Assembly: GCA_963816555.1 (NCBI GenBank) | Contig: CAWFLD010000009.1 | Location: 41,948-105,947, forward strand | Length of the DNA stretch: 64,000 nucleotides | Direction of reading: 5' to 3' | Origin: Lutibaculum sp963816555 | GTDB lineage: Bacteria > Pseudomonadota > Alphaproteobacteria > Rhizobiales > Tepidamorphaceae | Part shown: in pieces, positions 18,136 to 26,829 of the stretch | Layout of the letters: each line of letters begins with the position of its first letter | Position numbering within the stretch: the stretch's first letter is position 1 | Position numbers and translations under genes: made by a program | The notes under the pieces: model-generated | The model's input: the letters and a program-made list of their open reading frames with translations, nothing else | Told to the model about the DNA's origin: nothing | The model's database searches: none

Positions 18136-18269
18136 AGGGTTCTCTCGTTCCGCGGGCGTCACGGTATCTTCGGTTATCGCAGACCGGACACAGGCGCGTG
18201 ACGGCGGCTCGCGACTTGACCCGGTCGGGTGGCGACCCTACGCCGTCAGTGCAAGGGAGGACCGATGCG

Positions 18270-19208
18270 ATGGAACGCGAGGCAGGTGCGGCGCCGACGG
18301 TCGCCGATGCGGTTGCCGGCAACTGGGTCGACAGGATCGCGCCGGACGGCCTGAAGCCGTTCCTCCGGCTGGCCCGGCTCGACCGGCCGATCGGCTGGTG
18401 GCTTCTGATGTGGCCGTGCTGGTGGTCGACGGCGCTCGTGGCGGTGGCGGTCGACGCGCCCTACCCGAACCCGTGGCACCTCTTCCTGTTCTTCGTCGGC
18501 GCCGTCGCCATGCGCGGCGCGGGCTCGACCTGGAACGACATCGTCGACCGCGAGATCGACGCCGGCGTCGCCCGCACGCGGCACCGGCCGATCCCCTCCG
18601 GCCAGGTGACGCCGACGCAGGCGATCGCCTTCGCGGCGGTGCAGTCGCTGGTCGGCCTGGCGGTGGTGCTGCAGTTCAACGCGTTCACGATCGTCCTCGC
18701 CTTCGCCTCGCTCGCGATCGTGGCGATCTATCCCTTCATGAAGCGCTTCATCGCGCTGCCGCAGACGGTCTTCGCCCTGACCTTCGCCTGGGGCGCGCTC
18801 GTCGGCTGGTCGGCGACGACCGCCTCGCTCGCGGCGGCGCCGATCGCGCTCTATGTCGGCGGCTGGTTCTGGGGCCTCGGCTACGACACGATCTACGGCC
18901 ACCAGGACAAGACCGACGACGCCATCATCGGCGTGAAGTCGTCGTCGCTGTTCTTCGCGGAACACACCAAGCGGGCGCTGGTCGGCATCTTCGGCGCGAC
19001 GATCGTCTGTGCCGCGACGGCGACGTGGCTCGCCGGCGGCGGCGTGCTCGCCTTCCTCGGCGTCGCGGCCTTCGCGGCCCACCTCGCCTGGCAGGTCTGG
19101 CGGGTCGATCCCGACGACCCGGCCGTGTGCCTGATGATGTTCCGCTCCAACCGCTATGCCGGCGCGCTGCTCTTCGCGGGCTTCGCGCTCGACGCCATCG
19201 TCCGCTGA
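18270..19208 (+). CDS. ubiA: 4-hydroxybenzoate polyprenyltransferase UbiA
   Basis: Membrane prenyltransferase that attaches the polyprenyl tail to 4-hydroxybenzoate in ubiquinone synthesis. It has both Asp-rich motifs of the family, NDIVDREID (first) and YDTIYGHQDKTDD (second), the family pattern RLDRPIGWWLLMWPCWWS near the N-terminus, and 7-8 hydrophobic helices. About 312 residues from the ATG at 18270, which is preceded by GGGAGG at good spacing. The open frame extends upstream to 18198, but those codons are not family-like. Divergent from glgE and convergent with the GGDEF-EAL gene. Intact. Confidence 0.93.
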   Translation: MEREAGAAPTVADAVAGNWVDRIAPDGLKPFLRLARLDRPIGWWLLMWPCWWSTALVAVAVDAPYPNPWHLFLFFVGAVAMRGAGSTWNDIVDREIDAGVARTRHRPIPSGQVTPTQAIAFAAVQSLVGLAVVLQFNAFTIVLAFASLAIVAIYPFMKRFIALPQTVFALTFAWGALVGWSATTASLAAAPIALYVGGWFWGLGYDTIYGHQDKTDDAIIGVKSSSLFFAEHTKRALVGIFGATIVCAATATWLAGGGVLAFLGVAAFAAHLAWQVWRVDPDDPAVCLMMFRSNRYAGALLFAGFALDAIVR

Positions 19209-19229
19209 CGCGCGGCCGCGGGCCCTGCG

Positions 19230-21863
19230 CTACGCCGCCTTCTCGCGCGTGCGCTCGAGGAACGCCCTCGCCGCGTCCGGCCGCATCGGCCGGGCGTAGA
19301 GGAAGCCCTGAACCTCGGTGCAGCCGGCGCCGCGGACGACGGAGAGCTGCTCCTCGGTCTCGACCCCTTCGGCGGTGGTCGGGATGCCGAGCTCGTGGCC
19401 GAGCGCGGCGATCGCCTCGATCACGGCCCGCGCGTTGCGCCGCTGGGTCGCCCCCTTCGTGAAGGAGCGGTCGATCTTGATGCGGTCGAAGGGGAAGCTG
19501 CAGAGGTGGCTCAGGCTCGAATAGCCGGTGCCGAAATCGTCGAGCGCGATGCGCGCGCCGAGCTCCCGCAGCTCCTGCAGCGTGGCGATCGTCTCCTCGG
19601 TCTCCCTGAGGAGCGCCGTCTCGGTGATCTCCAGGTGCAGGCGGTAGGCTTCGAGGCCCGACGTCCGGAGCGCGTCGCGGACGGCGCCGACGAGCTGGCC
19701 GCGCACGAACTGCATCGCCGAGATGTTGACGGCGACGCTCTCGCCGCCGGGCCACGACGCGGCCTCGCGGCAGGCCTCCTGCAGGACCCAATCGCCGAGC
19801 CGGTCGATCAGGTCGCTCTCTTCGGCGAGCGGGATGAAGTCGGCGGGCGACACCAGGCCGCGCGCCGGGTGGTCCCAGCGCACGAGGGCCTCGAGGCTCC
19901 GCACCCGGCGGTCCTCGATGCCGAGGATGGGCTGGTACTCGAGGCGCAGCTGGTTCGCCCCGACGGCGACGCCGAGGTCGCGCAGCAGGAGCCGCCGGCG
20001 CTGCGCCTTCTGCTCCATCGCCGGCGCGAAGCTGCGCACCATCGAGCGGCCGGCCGCCTTCGCCTCGTAGAGCGCGAGGTCGGCGCGGCGCAGCAGCGCC
20101 TCCGGCTCGTCCCCGTCCTTCGGGGCGACGGCGGTGCCGCCGCTGACGCTGACCTCGCGGCATGACCATGTCGAGCGTGTAGGGCACGTTCAGCACCGCC
20201 ACCACGCGCTGGGCGAAGGCCTCGAGCGCGTCGGGGCTGCAGCGGTCGTAGATCAGGAGGGCGAACTCGTCGCCGCCGAGCCGCGCCGCCATGTCGCAGC
20301 CGCCGAGCAGGGCGCGCAGGCGAAGCGCCACCTCCTTCAGCAGCGCGTCGCCGACCGGATGGCCGAAGGAATCGTTCACGTGCTTGAAGCGGTCGAGATC
20401 GAGACAGAGCAGCGCGAAGGGCCGGCCGCCGGCGTTCAGGTCGCGGCAGGCGCGCGTCAGCTTCTGCAGGAAGCTCGCGCGGTTCGCGAGGCCCGTCAGG
20501 GCGTCCTCGTGGGCGAGCCGGACGATCTCGCGCTCGGAGTGCTTGCGCTCGGTGATGTCGGTGTAGGTGCGCACGGCGCCGCCCGTCGGCAGCGGCACGT
20601 GGCGGACCTCGATGACGGTGCCGTCGGGCCGCTCGCGGTCGAAGGTGAGGCGGCCGACCTGCTTCACCGGCCCCTCGATCCTCGCCCGGATGTCGGGCTG
20701 CACGTTCGCGATATTCGTTGCGGGCGACCTGGTACGCCGTCAGCTCGTCGCCGTGCGGGTAGCTCGCGAGCAGCTCCTCGGGCAGGTCGAGAAGCTCGAG
20801 CGCCCGCCGGTTGTAGAGCGGGATCCGCATGTTCGCGTCGATCAGGATCAGCCCCTCCTCCATGTTCTCGAGGGTCGTCTCCAGGATCGCCGACTTCTCG
20901 CGCAGATGGCTTTCCGCCTCGTCGCGCCGCCGCGAGAAGCGGCGCCAGAAGCGTGGCCGCGACCAACAGGACGCAGAGGATGATCGCCAGGATCAGGCCG
21001 TCGCGGACCATGTCGCGGCGCCACGACGCGAGCGCCTCGTGATAGCCGGACGCGACGGCCACGACGAGCGGGGCATCCTGCACCGCCTTGTAGGCGGCGA
21101 GGCGGAAGACGTCGTCGGACTTGAAGTGCAGCCGGAAGCGCCCGGACGCCCCCTGCCTCTCGATCTCGTCGAACAGCACGAAATGGCTGAACGACCTGCC
21201 GAGCAGGTCCTCCATGTAAGGCGCGCGGGCGAGCATGATGCCGTCGGTCCGCAGGAGGCTGACGACGCCGCTCTCGCCGACATCCGGCTCGGTCACGAGC
21301 TTGGTGAGCCGCCGCAGCGGCATCACGACGGCCACCGCGATGTCCTTGCTCGCCGCGGCGAGGGAGCGCGGGCTGCGGCCCAGCAGCACGTAGAGGTCGT
21401 CGCCCTCTCCGAAGGGCCTGGTGATCCAGATCCTCCCGTGGCTCGCCACCCCCGCCATCAGGTCCATGACGATGTCGTGCGGGATGTCCGGCATCGCCGA
21501 GGCGGCGACCACCGGCTTGATGAGGCCCCGCCGGGTGAAGATGCCGCCGCCGACGAAGTCCGAGACCTCGTCGAGCGTGCCGCTGACATTGACGGAGCGG
21601 CTGCCCAGCGCATGGCGCTCGCTCAGGCCGCGCTTCTCGATCAGGCCGAGCAGGATCTCGGTGCTGGACAGCAGCCCTCGCAGCTGCTCCGACAGGAGGG
21701 CAGCGTTGTTCTGGGCGTTCCGGGACGCTTCCCTGAGCGTGCGCTCATGGTTCTCCCAGGCCGTTACGACCATGATCGCCACGAAGCAGAGCGCGACGAC
21801 CGCGGTGCCGGACCAGACGATCCGGCCAAGGCGCGTCCTGTCGTGCAACGAACTACCCTCCAC
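19230..21863 (-). CDS. Membrane-bound sensor-PAS-GGDEF-EAL protein, three frame breaks
   Basis: Cyclic-di-GMP turnover protein. The order is TM helix (about 12-34), a periplasmic sensory region of about 240 residues, a second TM helix, PAS (ENMEEGLILIDANMRIPLYN), GGDEF (ARLGGDEFALL) and EAL (SLEALVRWDHP, LEITETALL, LDDFGTGYSSLSHL, AEGVET). The cyclase has the GGDEF loop but no RxxD inhibitory site at the usual place. The EAL motif residues I can see are all present, so both activities are possible. The frame changes near 20924, 20710 and 20157. Removing one base at each gives exactly 876 residues. The start is GTG 21863 or, with a better GGAGG spacing, TTG 21848. Confidence 0.85.
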
Positions 21864-21952
21864 CGTCCAGCGGCGAGTATCGTTTTGGCGAATGAATGTT
21901 CCGCTAACGGATCATCTTGACGTCGGGGCCGATGCCGCAGTCCTCGTCGGGC

Positions 21953-22881
21953 TCAGCTTCCGTTCGACAGGCATCGCCGGACGGAGGATGCCATGTTCTC
22001 CATCAGCTGCGGGTAGAGGCCCGGACCTTCCTCAAGGTTCGCCCCCAGCGGATCAAGCACCGCCCGGCGCGCGCCGGTGCCCTCGATCGACGACGTCGAC
22101 GACCTCCGGCTCGAATTGCGGCTCGGCGAACACGCAGGCGGCGTGGACGTCCGAGATCTTCTCGCGGATCTCGCGCAGCCGCGAGGCGCCGGGCGAGCGG
22201 TCGGGCGACAGGGTGATCGCGCCGGCGATGTTCAGGCCGTAGCGCTGCTGGAAATACTGGTAGGCGTCGTGGAAGACGACGAAGGGGACGTCCGCGCACC
22301 GGCGCGAGCTCCGCGGAAATCTCCTCTCCGAGATCCGAAAGCCGCTGCTTTCCCGCCGCCGCGTTGTCGGCGTAGCGGGCGGCGTTGCCGGGGTCGAGCT
22401 CGCCGAGCGTGCGGGCCACCGCGTCGAGGATGACGGCCGCGTTCGCCGGGTCGAGCCAGACATGCGGATCGATCTCGCCCTCCGCATGGTGCGCCGCCTC
22501 GCCCTCCTCGTGCTCGTGCTCGTGCGGCTCGAACGCGCCGCCGGCCCGGTAGTCGTAGGTGACGAGCCCCGGCGCGTCGAGCAGGCTGACCACCCGCGCG
22601 TCGGCGCCGAGCGTCTCCAGCGGGTGCCCGAGGAAGGTCTCGAGATCCGCCCCGACCCAGAACACGACGTCCGCCTCGGCGAGGGCGGTCGCATCGGAAG
22701 GCCGCATCGCGTATGTGTGAGGGCTTGCGCCGCCCTTGACCAGCAGGGTCGGCTGCGCCACCCCCTGCATCACCGTCGCGACGAGCGAGTGGATGGGCTT
22801 GATCGAGACGACGACGTTCGGCGCGGCCTGCGCGGCGGTGGCGGCGAGCAGGGCTGCGGCGGCGAGGAGGATGGTCTTCAT
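21953..22881 (-). CDS. znuA: Zinc ABC transporter substrate-binding protein ZnuA, two frame breaks
   Basis: Periplasmic zinc-binding lipocalin-like cluster A-I protein that delivers Zn to ZnuB/ZnuC. A signal peptide is visible (MKTILLAAAALLAATAAQA). Metal ligands and family motifs are VSIKPIHSLVA, GGASPHTYAMRPSD, a His/Glu-rich loop (EPHEHEHEEGEAAHHAEG), DPHVWLDP, FVVFHDAYQYF and CVFAEPQFEP. The frame changes near 22292 and 22088. After the second, the proper end (IEGTGARRAVLDPLG, then CLSNGS) lies in the third frame and stops at 21953. The corrected protein is 308 residues. Divergent from znuCB across a shared Zur-type site. Confidence 0.92.
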
Positions 22882-22915
22882 GGGTGCGTTTCCGGTGTTG
22901 CGGCTGGCGGCAATT

Positions 22916-22937
22916 GTGTAACGTTATAACATAACAC
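22916..22937. promoter_or_regulatory. Zur-type operator between znuA and znuCB
   Basis: GTGTAACGTTA / TAACATAACAC form a 22-bp inverted repeat with 9 of 11 positions symmetric, unusually AT-rich for this DNA. It resembles known Zur boxes of proteobacteria (GTTATANNATAAC cores) and sits in the 56-bp gap between divergent zinc-transport genes. It ends directly at the znuC ATG, so binding would block both promoters. Confidence 0.8.
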
Positions 22938-23760
22938 ATGCAAGACGAGACGGACGTGCCCTCTCCCGCTTCCCCCGCCCCGGCCCAGGACGAGCCGCTG
23001 GTCCGCGTCCGCCGACCTCGGCATCAGGTCGGCGGACCGCTGGATCGTGCGCGACATCGACTTCGAGGTCCGCCGCGGCGAGATCGTCACGCTGATAGGC
23101 CCGAACGGCGGCGGCAAGACGACGACGCTGCGGGCGCTCCTGCGGATCGTGAAGCCGAGCGAGGGGGCGGTCGAGCGCCGCCCGGGCCTGCGCATCGGCT
23201 ACGTGCCGCAGCGCCTGTCGATCGACTGGACGCTGCCGCTGACGGTCGCCCGGCTGATGAACCTGACCTCCCGCCATTCGCGCGCGACGGATCGAGGCCG
23301 CGCTCGCCGAGACGGGCGTGCCCGGCCTCGCCGACCGGCCGTGCAGGCGCTGTCGGGGGGCGAGTTCCAGCGCGTGCTGATCGCCCGGGCGATCCTCGAC
23401 GGGCCGGACCTGCTCGTGCTCGACGAGCCGGTGCAGGGGGTCGACTTCCAGGGCGAGGTGGCGCTCTACGAGCTGATCGGCGAGATCCGCGGCCGCCTCG
23501 GCTGCGGCATCCTGCTCGTCAGCCACGACCTGCACATCGTCATGGCGCGCACCGACCGCGTCATCTGCATCAACACCCATGTCTGCTGCGCCGGGGCGCC
23601 GCAGGAGGTGACGCGCGACCCCGCCTACACCAACCTGTTCGGCCCCCGCGCGGCCGACATCGTGGCGGTCTACCGGCACGAGCACGACCACGTGCACGAC
23701 GAGGCGGACGCCCATCCGCCGCATCACCGGCACGCCGCCGACGGGCACGAGGACCACTGA
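22938..23760 (+). CDS. znuC: Zinc ABC transporter ATP-binding protein ZnuC, three frame breaks
   Basis: ATPase of the zinc importer. It has Walker A (GPNGGGKTT), signature LSGGEFQRVLIARAI, Walker B LLVLDEPVQGVD and switch His LLVSHDLHIV. The start ATG at 22938 abuts the Zur box and has no ribosome site, so translation may be leaderless. The frame shifts near 23010 (expected LVRVADLGIRSADRW), near 23287 (one extra A) and back near 23340, where a base appears to be missing (ADRP-VQAL). The C-terminus is His-rich (HEHDHVHDEADAHPPHHRH), probably a zinc-binding tail. Corrected length is about 273 residues. znuB follows after 4 bases. Confidence 0.9.
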
Positions 23761-23764
23761 GGCC

Positions 23765-24562
23765 ATGCTCGACGATTTCTTCCTGCGCGCCCTCCTCGGC
23801 GGCATCGGCGTCGCGATCGCGGCCGGCCCGCTGGGCTGCTTCATCGTCTGGCGGCGCATGGCCTATTTCGGCGACACGATGGCGCATGCCGCGCTGCTCG
23901 GCGTGGTCGTCGGCTTCCTCGCCAACATCCCCGTCACGCTCGGCATCCTGGGCGTCAGCACGCTCGGGGCGCTGATCCTCGTCCTGCTCGAGCGCCAGCG
24001 GTCGATGCCGACCGACACGCTGCTCGGCATCCTGTCGCACTCCTCGCTGTCGATAGGCCTCGTCGCCGTCGCCTTCATGACCTGGATGCGGCTCGACCTC
24101 CTCGCCCTGCTGTTCGGCGACGTGCTGGCCGTCGGCCGCGCCGACCTCGCCGCCATCTGGGGCGGCAGCGTCGGCGTGCTCGTCGTGCTCGCGCTCATCT
24201 GGCGGCCGCTGCTGGCCGGCACCGTGAACGCCGACCTCGCCCGCGCCGAAGGCGTGCCGGCGGAGGCGGCGCGCCTCGTCTACATGCTGCTGATCGCCGG
24301 CGTGATCGCGATCGCCATGAAGATCGTCGGCGTGATCCTCATCACCTCGCTGCTCATCATCCCCGCGGCGACGGCGCGGCGCTTCGCCCCCTCGCCGGAG
24401 GCCATGGCCGTGCTCGCGGCCATCGCGGGCAGCGCGGCGGTCGTCGGCGGCCTCTACGGCTCGCTCGAGTTCGACACGCCGTCCGGCCCCTCCATCGTGG
24501 TCGCCGCCCTGGCGATCTTTCTCGTCACGCTGGCCCTGCCGCAACGCCTCCGGGCGGGGTAA
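23765..24562 (+). CDS. znuB: Zinc ABC transporter permease ZnuB
   Basis: Integral membrane subunit of the zinc importer, 265 residues, intact. It starts MLDDFFLRALLGGIGVAIAAGPLGCFIVWRRMAYFGD, and the GDT.AHAALLGV region is the family core. About eight hydrophobic helices follow, with EGVP.EAARLVYMLLIAGVIAIAMKIVG and LITSLLIIPAATARRFA typical of the ABC-3 family. It lies 4 bases after znuC in the same operon and is presumably under the same Zur control. No frame problems, unlike znuA and znuC. Confidence 0.95.
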   Translation: MLDDFFLRALLGGIGVAIAAGPLGCFIVWRRMAYFGDTMAHAALLGVVVGFLANIPVTLGILGVSTLGALILVLLERQRSMPTDTLLGILSHSSLSIGLVAVAFMTWMRLDLLALLFGDVLAVGRADLAAIWGGSVGVLVVLALIWRPLLAGTVNADLARAEGVPAEAARLVYMLLIAGVIAIAMKIVGVILITSLLIIPAATARRFAPSPEAMAVLAAIAGSAAVVGGLYGSLEFDTPSGPSIVVAALAIFLVTLALPQRLRAG

Positions 24563-24603
24563 AGACACCCGATCAGCAGCTCGATCCCCGGGAGCCCGTT
24601 CCT

Positions 24604-25764
24604 TTGCGCCTCAATCCCCACCTGCTCGACACCGGCACCCCGCCCATTCCCGAAGCCAAGGCGTGGCTCGCCGCCTATGACGGCCGGCACGGGCCGGCGA
24701 TCGACCTGTCGCAGGCGGTGCCGGGCTATCCGCCGCCGCCGGAGTTCCTGAAGCGGCTCGGCGAGGCGGCGGCGAGCCCGGCGGCGGCGACCTATGGCGA
24801 GATCACCGGCGACGGCGCGCTGCGCGAGGCCTACGCGGCCCACCTGAACGGGATCTACGGCGGCGACGTCGGGCCGGGCGAGGTGGCGATCACCTCGGGC
24901 TGCAACCAGGCCTTCGTCGTGGCGGTGATGGGTCTCGCGCGCTCCGGCGAGAAGATCGTCCTGCCGACGCCGTGGTACTTCAACCACAAGATGACGCTCG
25001 ACATGCTGGGGATCGAGGCGGTGCCCCTGCCCTGCCGCGCCGACGAGGGCTTCGTGCCGCGCGCGGAGGATGCCGAGGCGCTGCTCGACGGCGACGTGCG
25101 GGCGATCTGCCTCGTCACGCCGAACAACCCGACCGGCGCGATCTACCCGGCCGAGACGATCGCCGCCTTCGGCGCTCTCTGCCGCGAGAGCGGCGTCGCG
25201 CTGATCCTCGACGAGACCTACCGCGACTTCATCTCGCCGGACATGCCGCGGCCGCACGACCTCATGGCCGGGCCGGGCTGGCGCGACACGGTCGTCCAGC
25301 TCTACAGCTTCTCGAAGGCCTACTGCATTCCCGGGCATCGACTGGGCGCCATGACGGCGGGCGAGAGCGTGGTGGCGGAGATCACCAAGACGCTCGACTG
25401 CCTGCAGATCTGCCCGAACCGGACGCCTCAGGGCGCGGTCACGTGGGGGATCGAGGCTCTGCGGGAGTGGCGGGCGGGGAACACCGGCGAGATCCTGTCT
25501 CGAGCGGAGGCGTTCAGCGAGGCGCTGCGGCCGCTCAACAACTGGCGGCTCTGCTCGATCGGCGCCTATTTCGCCTTCCTCGAGCATCCGTGGCCGGAGC
25601 TGACGGCGGCCGAGGCGACGCGGAAGCTCGCCACGGAGGCCGGCGTGCTGGCGCTGCCGGGGCCGTATTTCGGCCCGGGCCAGGAGCGTTTCCTGCGGGT
25701 GGCGTTCGCAAACGCCGGCCGCGAGGCGATCGCCCAGCTGACGGGGCGCCTCGCGGCCGTCTGA
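24604..25764 (+). CDS. Pyridoxal-phosphate aminotransferase, class I/II
   Basis: Fold-type I PLP enzyme of 386 residues. Motifs are TYGEITGDGALREAYA, a PLP-stacking region (SGCNQAFVVAVMG), TPNNPTGAIYP, LILDETYRDF (Asp to the pyridine nitrogen) and YSFSKAYCIPGHRLGAM (Schiff-base Lys). The substrate cannot be told from the sequence. It starts with TTG at 24604, preceded by GGGAG. It lies 41 bases after znuB, so it may be co-transcribed, but no link to zinc is evident. Confidence 0.85.
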   Translation: MRLNPHLLDTGTPPIPEAKAWLAAYDGRHGPAIDLSQAVPGYPPPPEFLKRLGEAAASPAAATYGEITGDGALREAYAAHLNGIYGGDVGPGEVAITSGCNQAFVVAVMGLARSGEKIVLPTPWYFNHKMTLDMLGIEAVPLPCRADEGFVPRAEDAEALLDGDVRAICLVTPNNPTGAIYPAETIAAFGALCRESGVALILDETYRDFISPDMPRPHDLMAGPGWRDTVVQLYSFSKAYCIPGHRLGAMTAGESVVAEITKTLDCLQICPNRTPQGAVTWGIEALREWRAGNTGEILSRAEAFSEALRPLNNWRLCSIGAYFAFLEHPWPELTAAEATRKLATEAGVLALPGPYFGPGQERFLRVAFANAGREAIAQLTGRLAAV

Positions 25765-25793
25765 ACGCCGCCGCCGGTGGCGGCGGCCGTGGC

Positions 25794-26186
25794 TCAGGCC
25801 ATGGCGTGCCGCTCGAGGTGCCGGCGCATCAGCCTGACGTTGCGCCGGTTCGCCTTGAAGCCGAAATCGACGATCGAGCCGATGATCGGCACGGAGCCGA
25901 CGAGGATGTCGAGCAGGACGTTGCCGGCCATGCGGATCATGACGTGGGCCGGCATGCCGAGCTCGCGCGCCCGCCAGACGAGATAGGCCGACACGAGGCC
26001 GGTGGACACGTCGCCGATGCCGGGAACCAGCCCGGCGACGCCGTCGAGCCCGAAGCGGAGGTTGGTGCCGGGCACCCGCCAGCGCGAATCGAGCAGGTCC
26101 GCGAGCTTCTCCAGCTCCTCGAGCCGCGTGCGCGCATGCGGGCGCGAATAGGCCCGTGCGCCGTCTGCATAGCTGTATGCCATCAT
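25794..26186 (-). CDS. DUF4112 domain membrane protein
   Basis: 130 residues, intact, with the DUF4112 pattern: LADLLDSRWRVPGTNLRFGLDGVAGLVPGIGD, then two hydrophobic stretches around GNVLLDILVGSVPIIGSIVDFGFKANRRN. The function of the family is unknown. It follows the Pmp3 gene by one base, so the two are almost certainly translated together, suggesting a shared membrane-stress role (inference). Confidence 0.85.
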   Translation of the reverse strand: MMAYSYADGARAYSRPHARTRLEELEKLADLLDSRWRVPGTNLRFGLDGVAGLVPGIGDVSTGLVSAYLVWRARELGMPAHVMIRMAGNVLLDILVGSVPIIGSIVDFGFKANRRNVRLMRRHLERHAMA

Positions 26187-26187
26187 G

Positions 26188-26394
26188 TCACCTCTTCAGG
26201 ATGACCCAGACGGCATGGATGATCCCGGGGACGTAGCCGAAGATCGTGAGCAGGATGTTGAGCCAGAAGTGCAGGCCGAGCCCGACCTGCATGAACACGC
26301 CGAGCGGCGGCAGGATGATCGCCGCGAGGATTCGCAGGACGTCCCACTTGTCGGCCGTGCCGCGGCGGAACTCGGTTCCGTGGTGCGCTGTCAT
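26188..26394 (-). CDS. YqaE/Pmp3 family small membrane protein
   Basis: 68 residues from the ATG at 26394, preceded by AGAGGCG. The core RILAAIILPPLGVFMQVGLG and FWLNILLTIFGYVPGIIHAVWVI is the two-helix Pmp3/UPF0057 fold, linked in other organisms to membrane potential and salt or cold stress. The open frame extends upstream to 26601, but that stretch crosses the tRNA region and is not family-like. It is the first gene of a pair with DUF4112. Confidence 0.93.
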   Translation of the reverse strand: MTAHHGTEFRRGTADKWDVLRILAAIILPPLGVFMQVGLGLHFWLNILLTIFGYVPGIIHAVWVILKR

Positions 26395-26445
26395 CGTTCG
26401 CCTCTTTCGCAATTCGCCGCGAAAATGCGGCCTTTTGACCGAGAC

Positions 26446-26471
26446 AACGCGCATGCGACCGGCAGGGTTTC
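26446..26471 (-). promoter_or_regulatory. Possible EcfG (general stress) promoter before the Pmp3 gene
   Basis: On the minus strand GAAAC (4 of 5 to GGAAC) is followed by a 17-base spacer and CGTT, about 52 bases before the ATG. Alphaproteobacterial EcfG promoters are GGAAC-N16/17-CGTT, and Pmp3-like genes are common members of that regulon. The match is imperfect. Confidence 0.3.
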
Positions 26472-26575
26472 GCTGCAGCAGGAGCAAAGCCCGCTCCGGA
26501 TCCCGCGAACCGGGCGGATTCAGCGGCCTGGGCGAGGACGAAAAGATGCGAAAACGAGCGGAAGGGAGGGGGAAG

Positions 26576-26651
26576 TGGTGCCGCTTGCGTGACTCGAACA
26601 CGCGACCCCATCATTACGAATGATGTGCTCTACCAACTGAGCTAAAGCGGC
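26576..26651 (-). tRNA. tRNA-Thr (anticodon CGT)
   Basis: Read on the minus strand it folds as a full cloverleaf: acceptor GCCGCTT/AAGCGGC, D-arm TAGCTCAGTTGGTAGAGCA, anticodon stem CATCA/TGATG with loop TTCGTAA (anticodon CGT, decodes ACG) and T-loop TTCGAGT. The CCA end is encoded (TGG at 26576-26578 on the plus strand). Confidence 0.97.
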
Positions 26652-26829
26652 CTAACCACCGGGGCGTGTCGCCGAGGACGACGTCCCGCCGAATACGTAG
26701 CTGGGAAGCCCTTTCTTTTCCGTCAACCGCCGGGCGGCGACGGCGCGAGGGCGCCACGCATTGCGGTGCCCTCTGTAAATCGGCACGCCGATCTTTTCAA
26801 GCCGACAGTTGCCTCTTTTTCCCGACGGC

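Noticed and set aside
18124..18200. EcfG-type promoter (GGAAC-N16/17-GTT) for the glgE operon
   Set aside because: A GGAAC is present on the minus strand, but no CGTT occurs at the required spacing.
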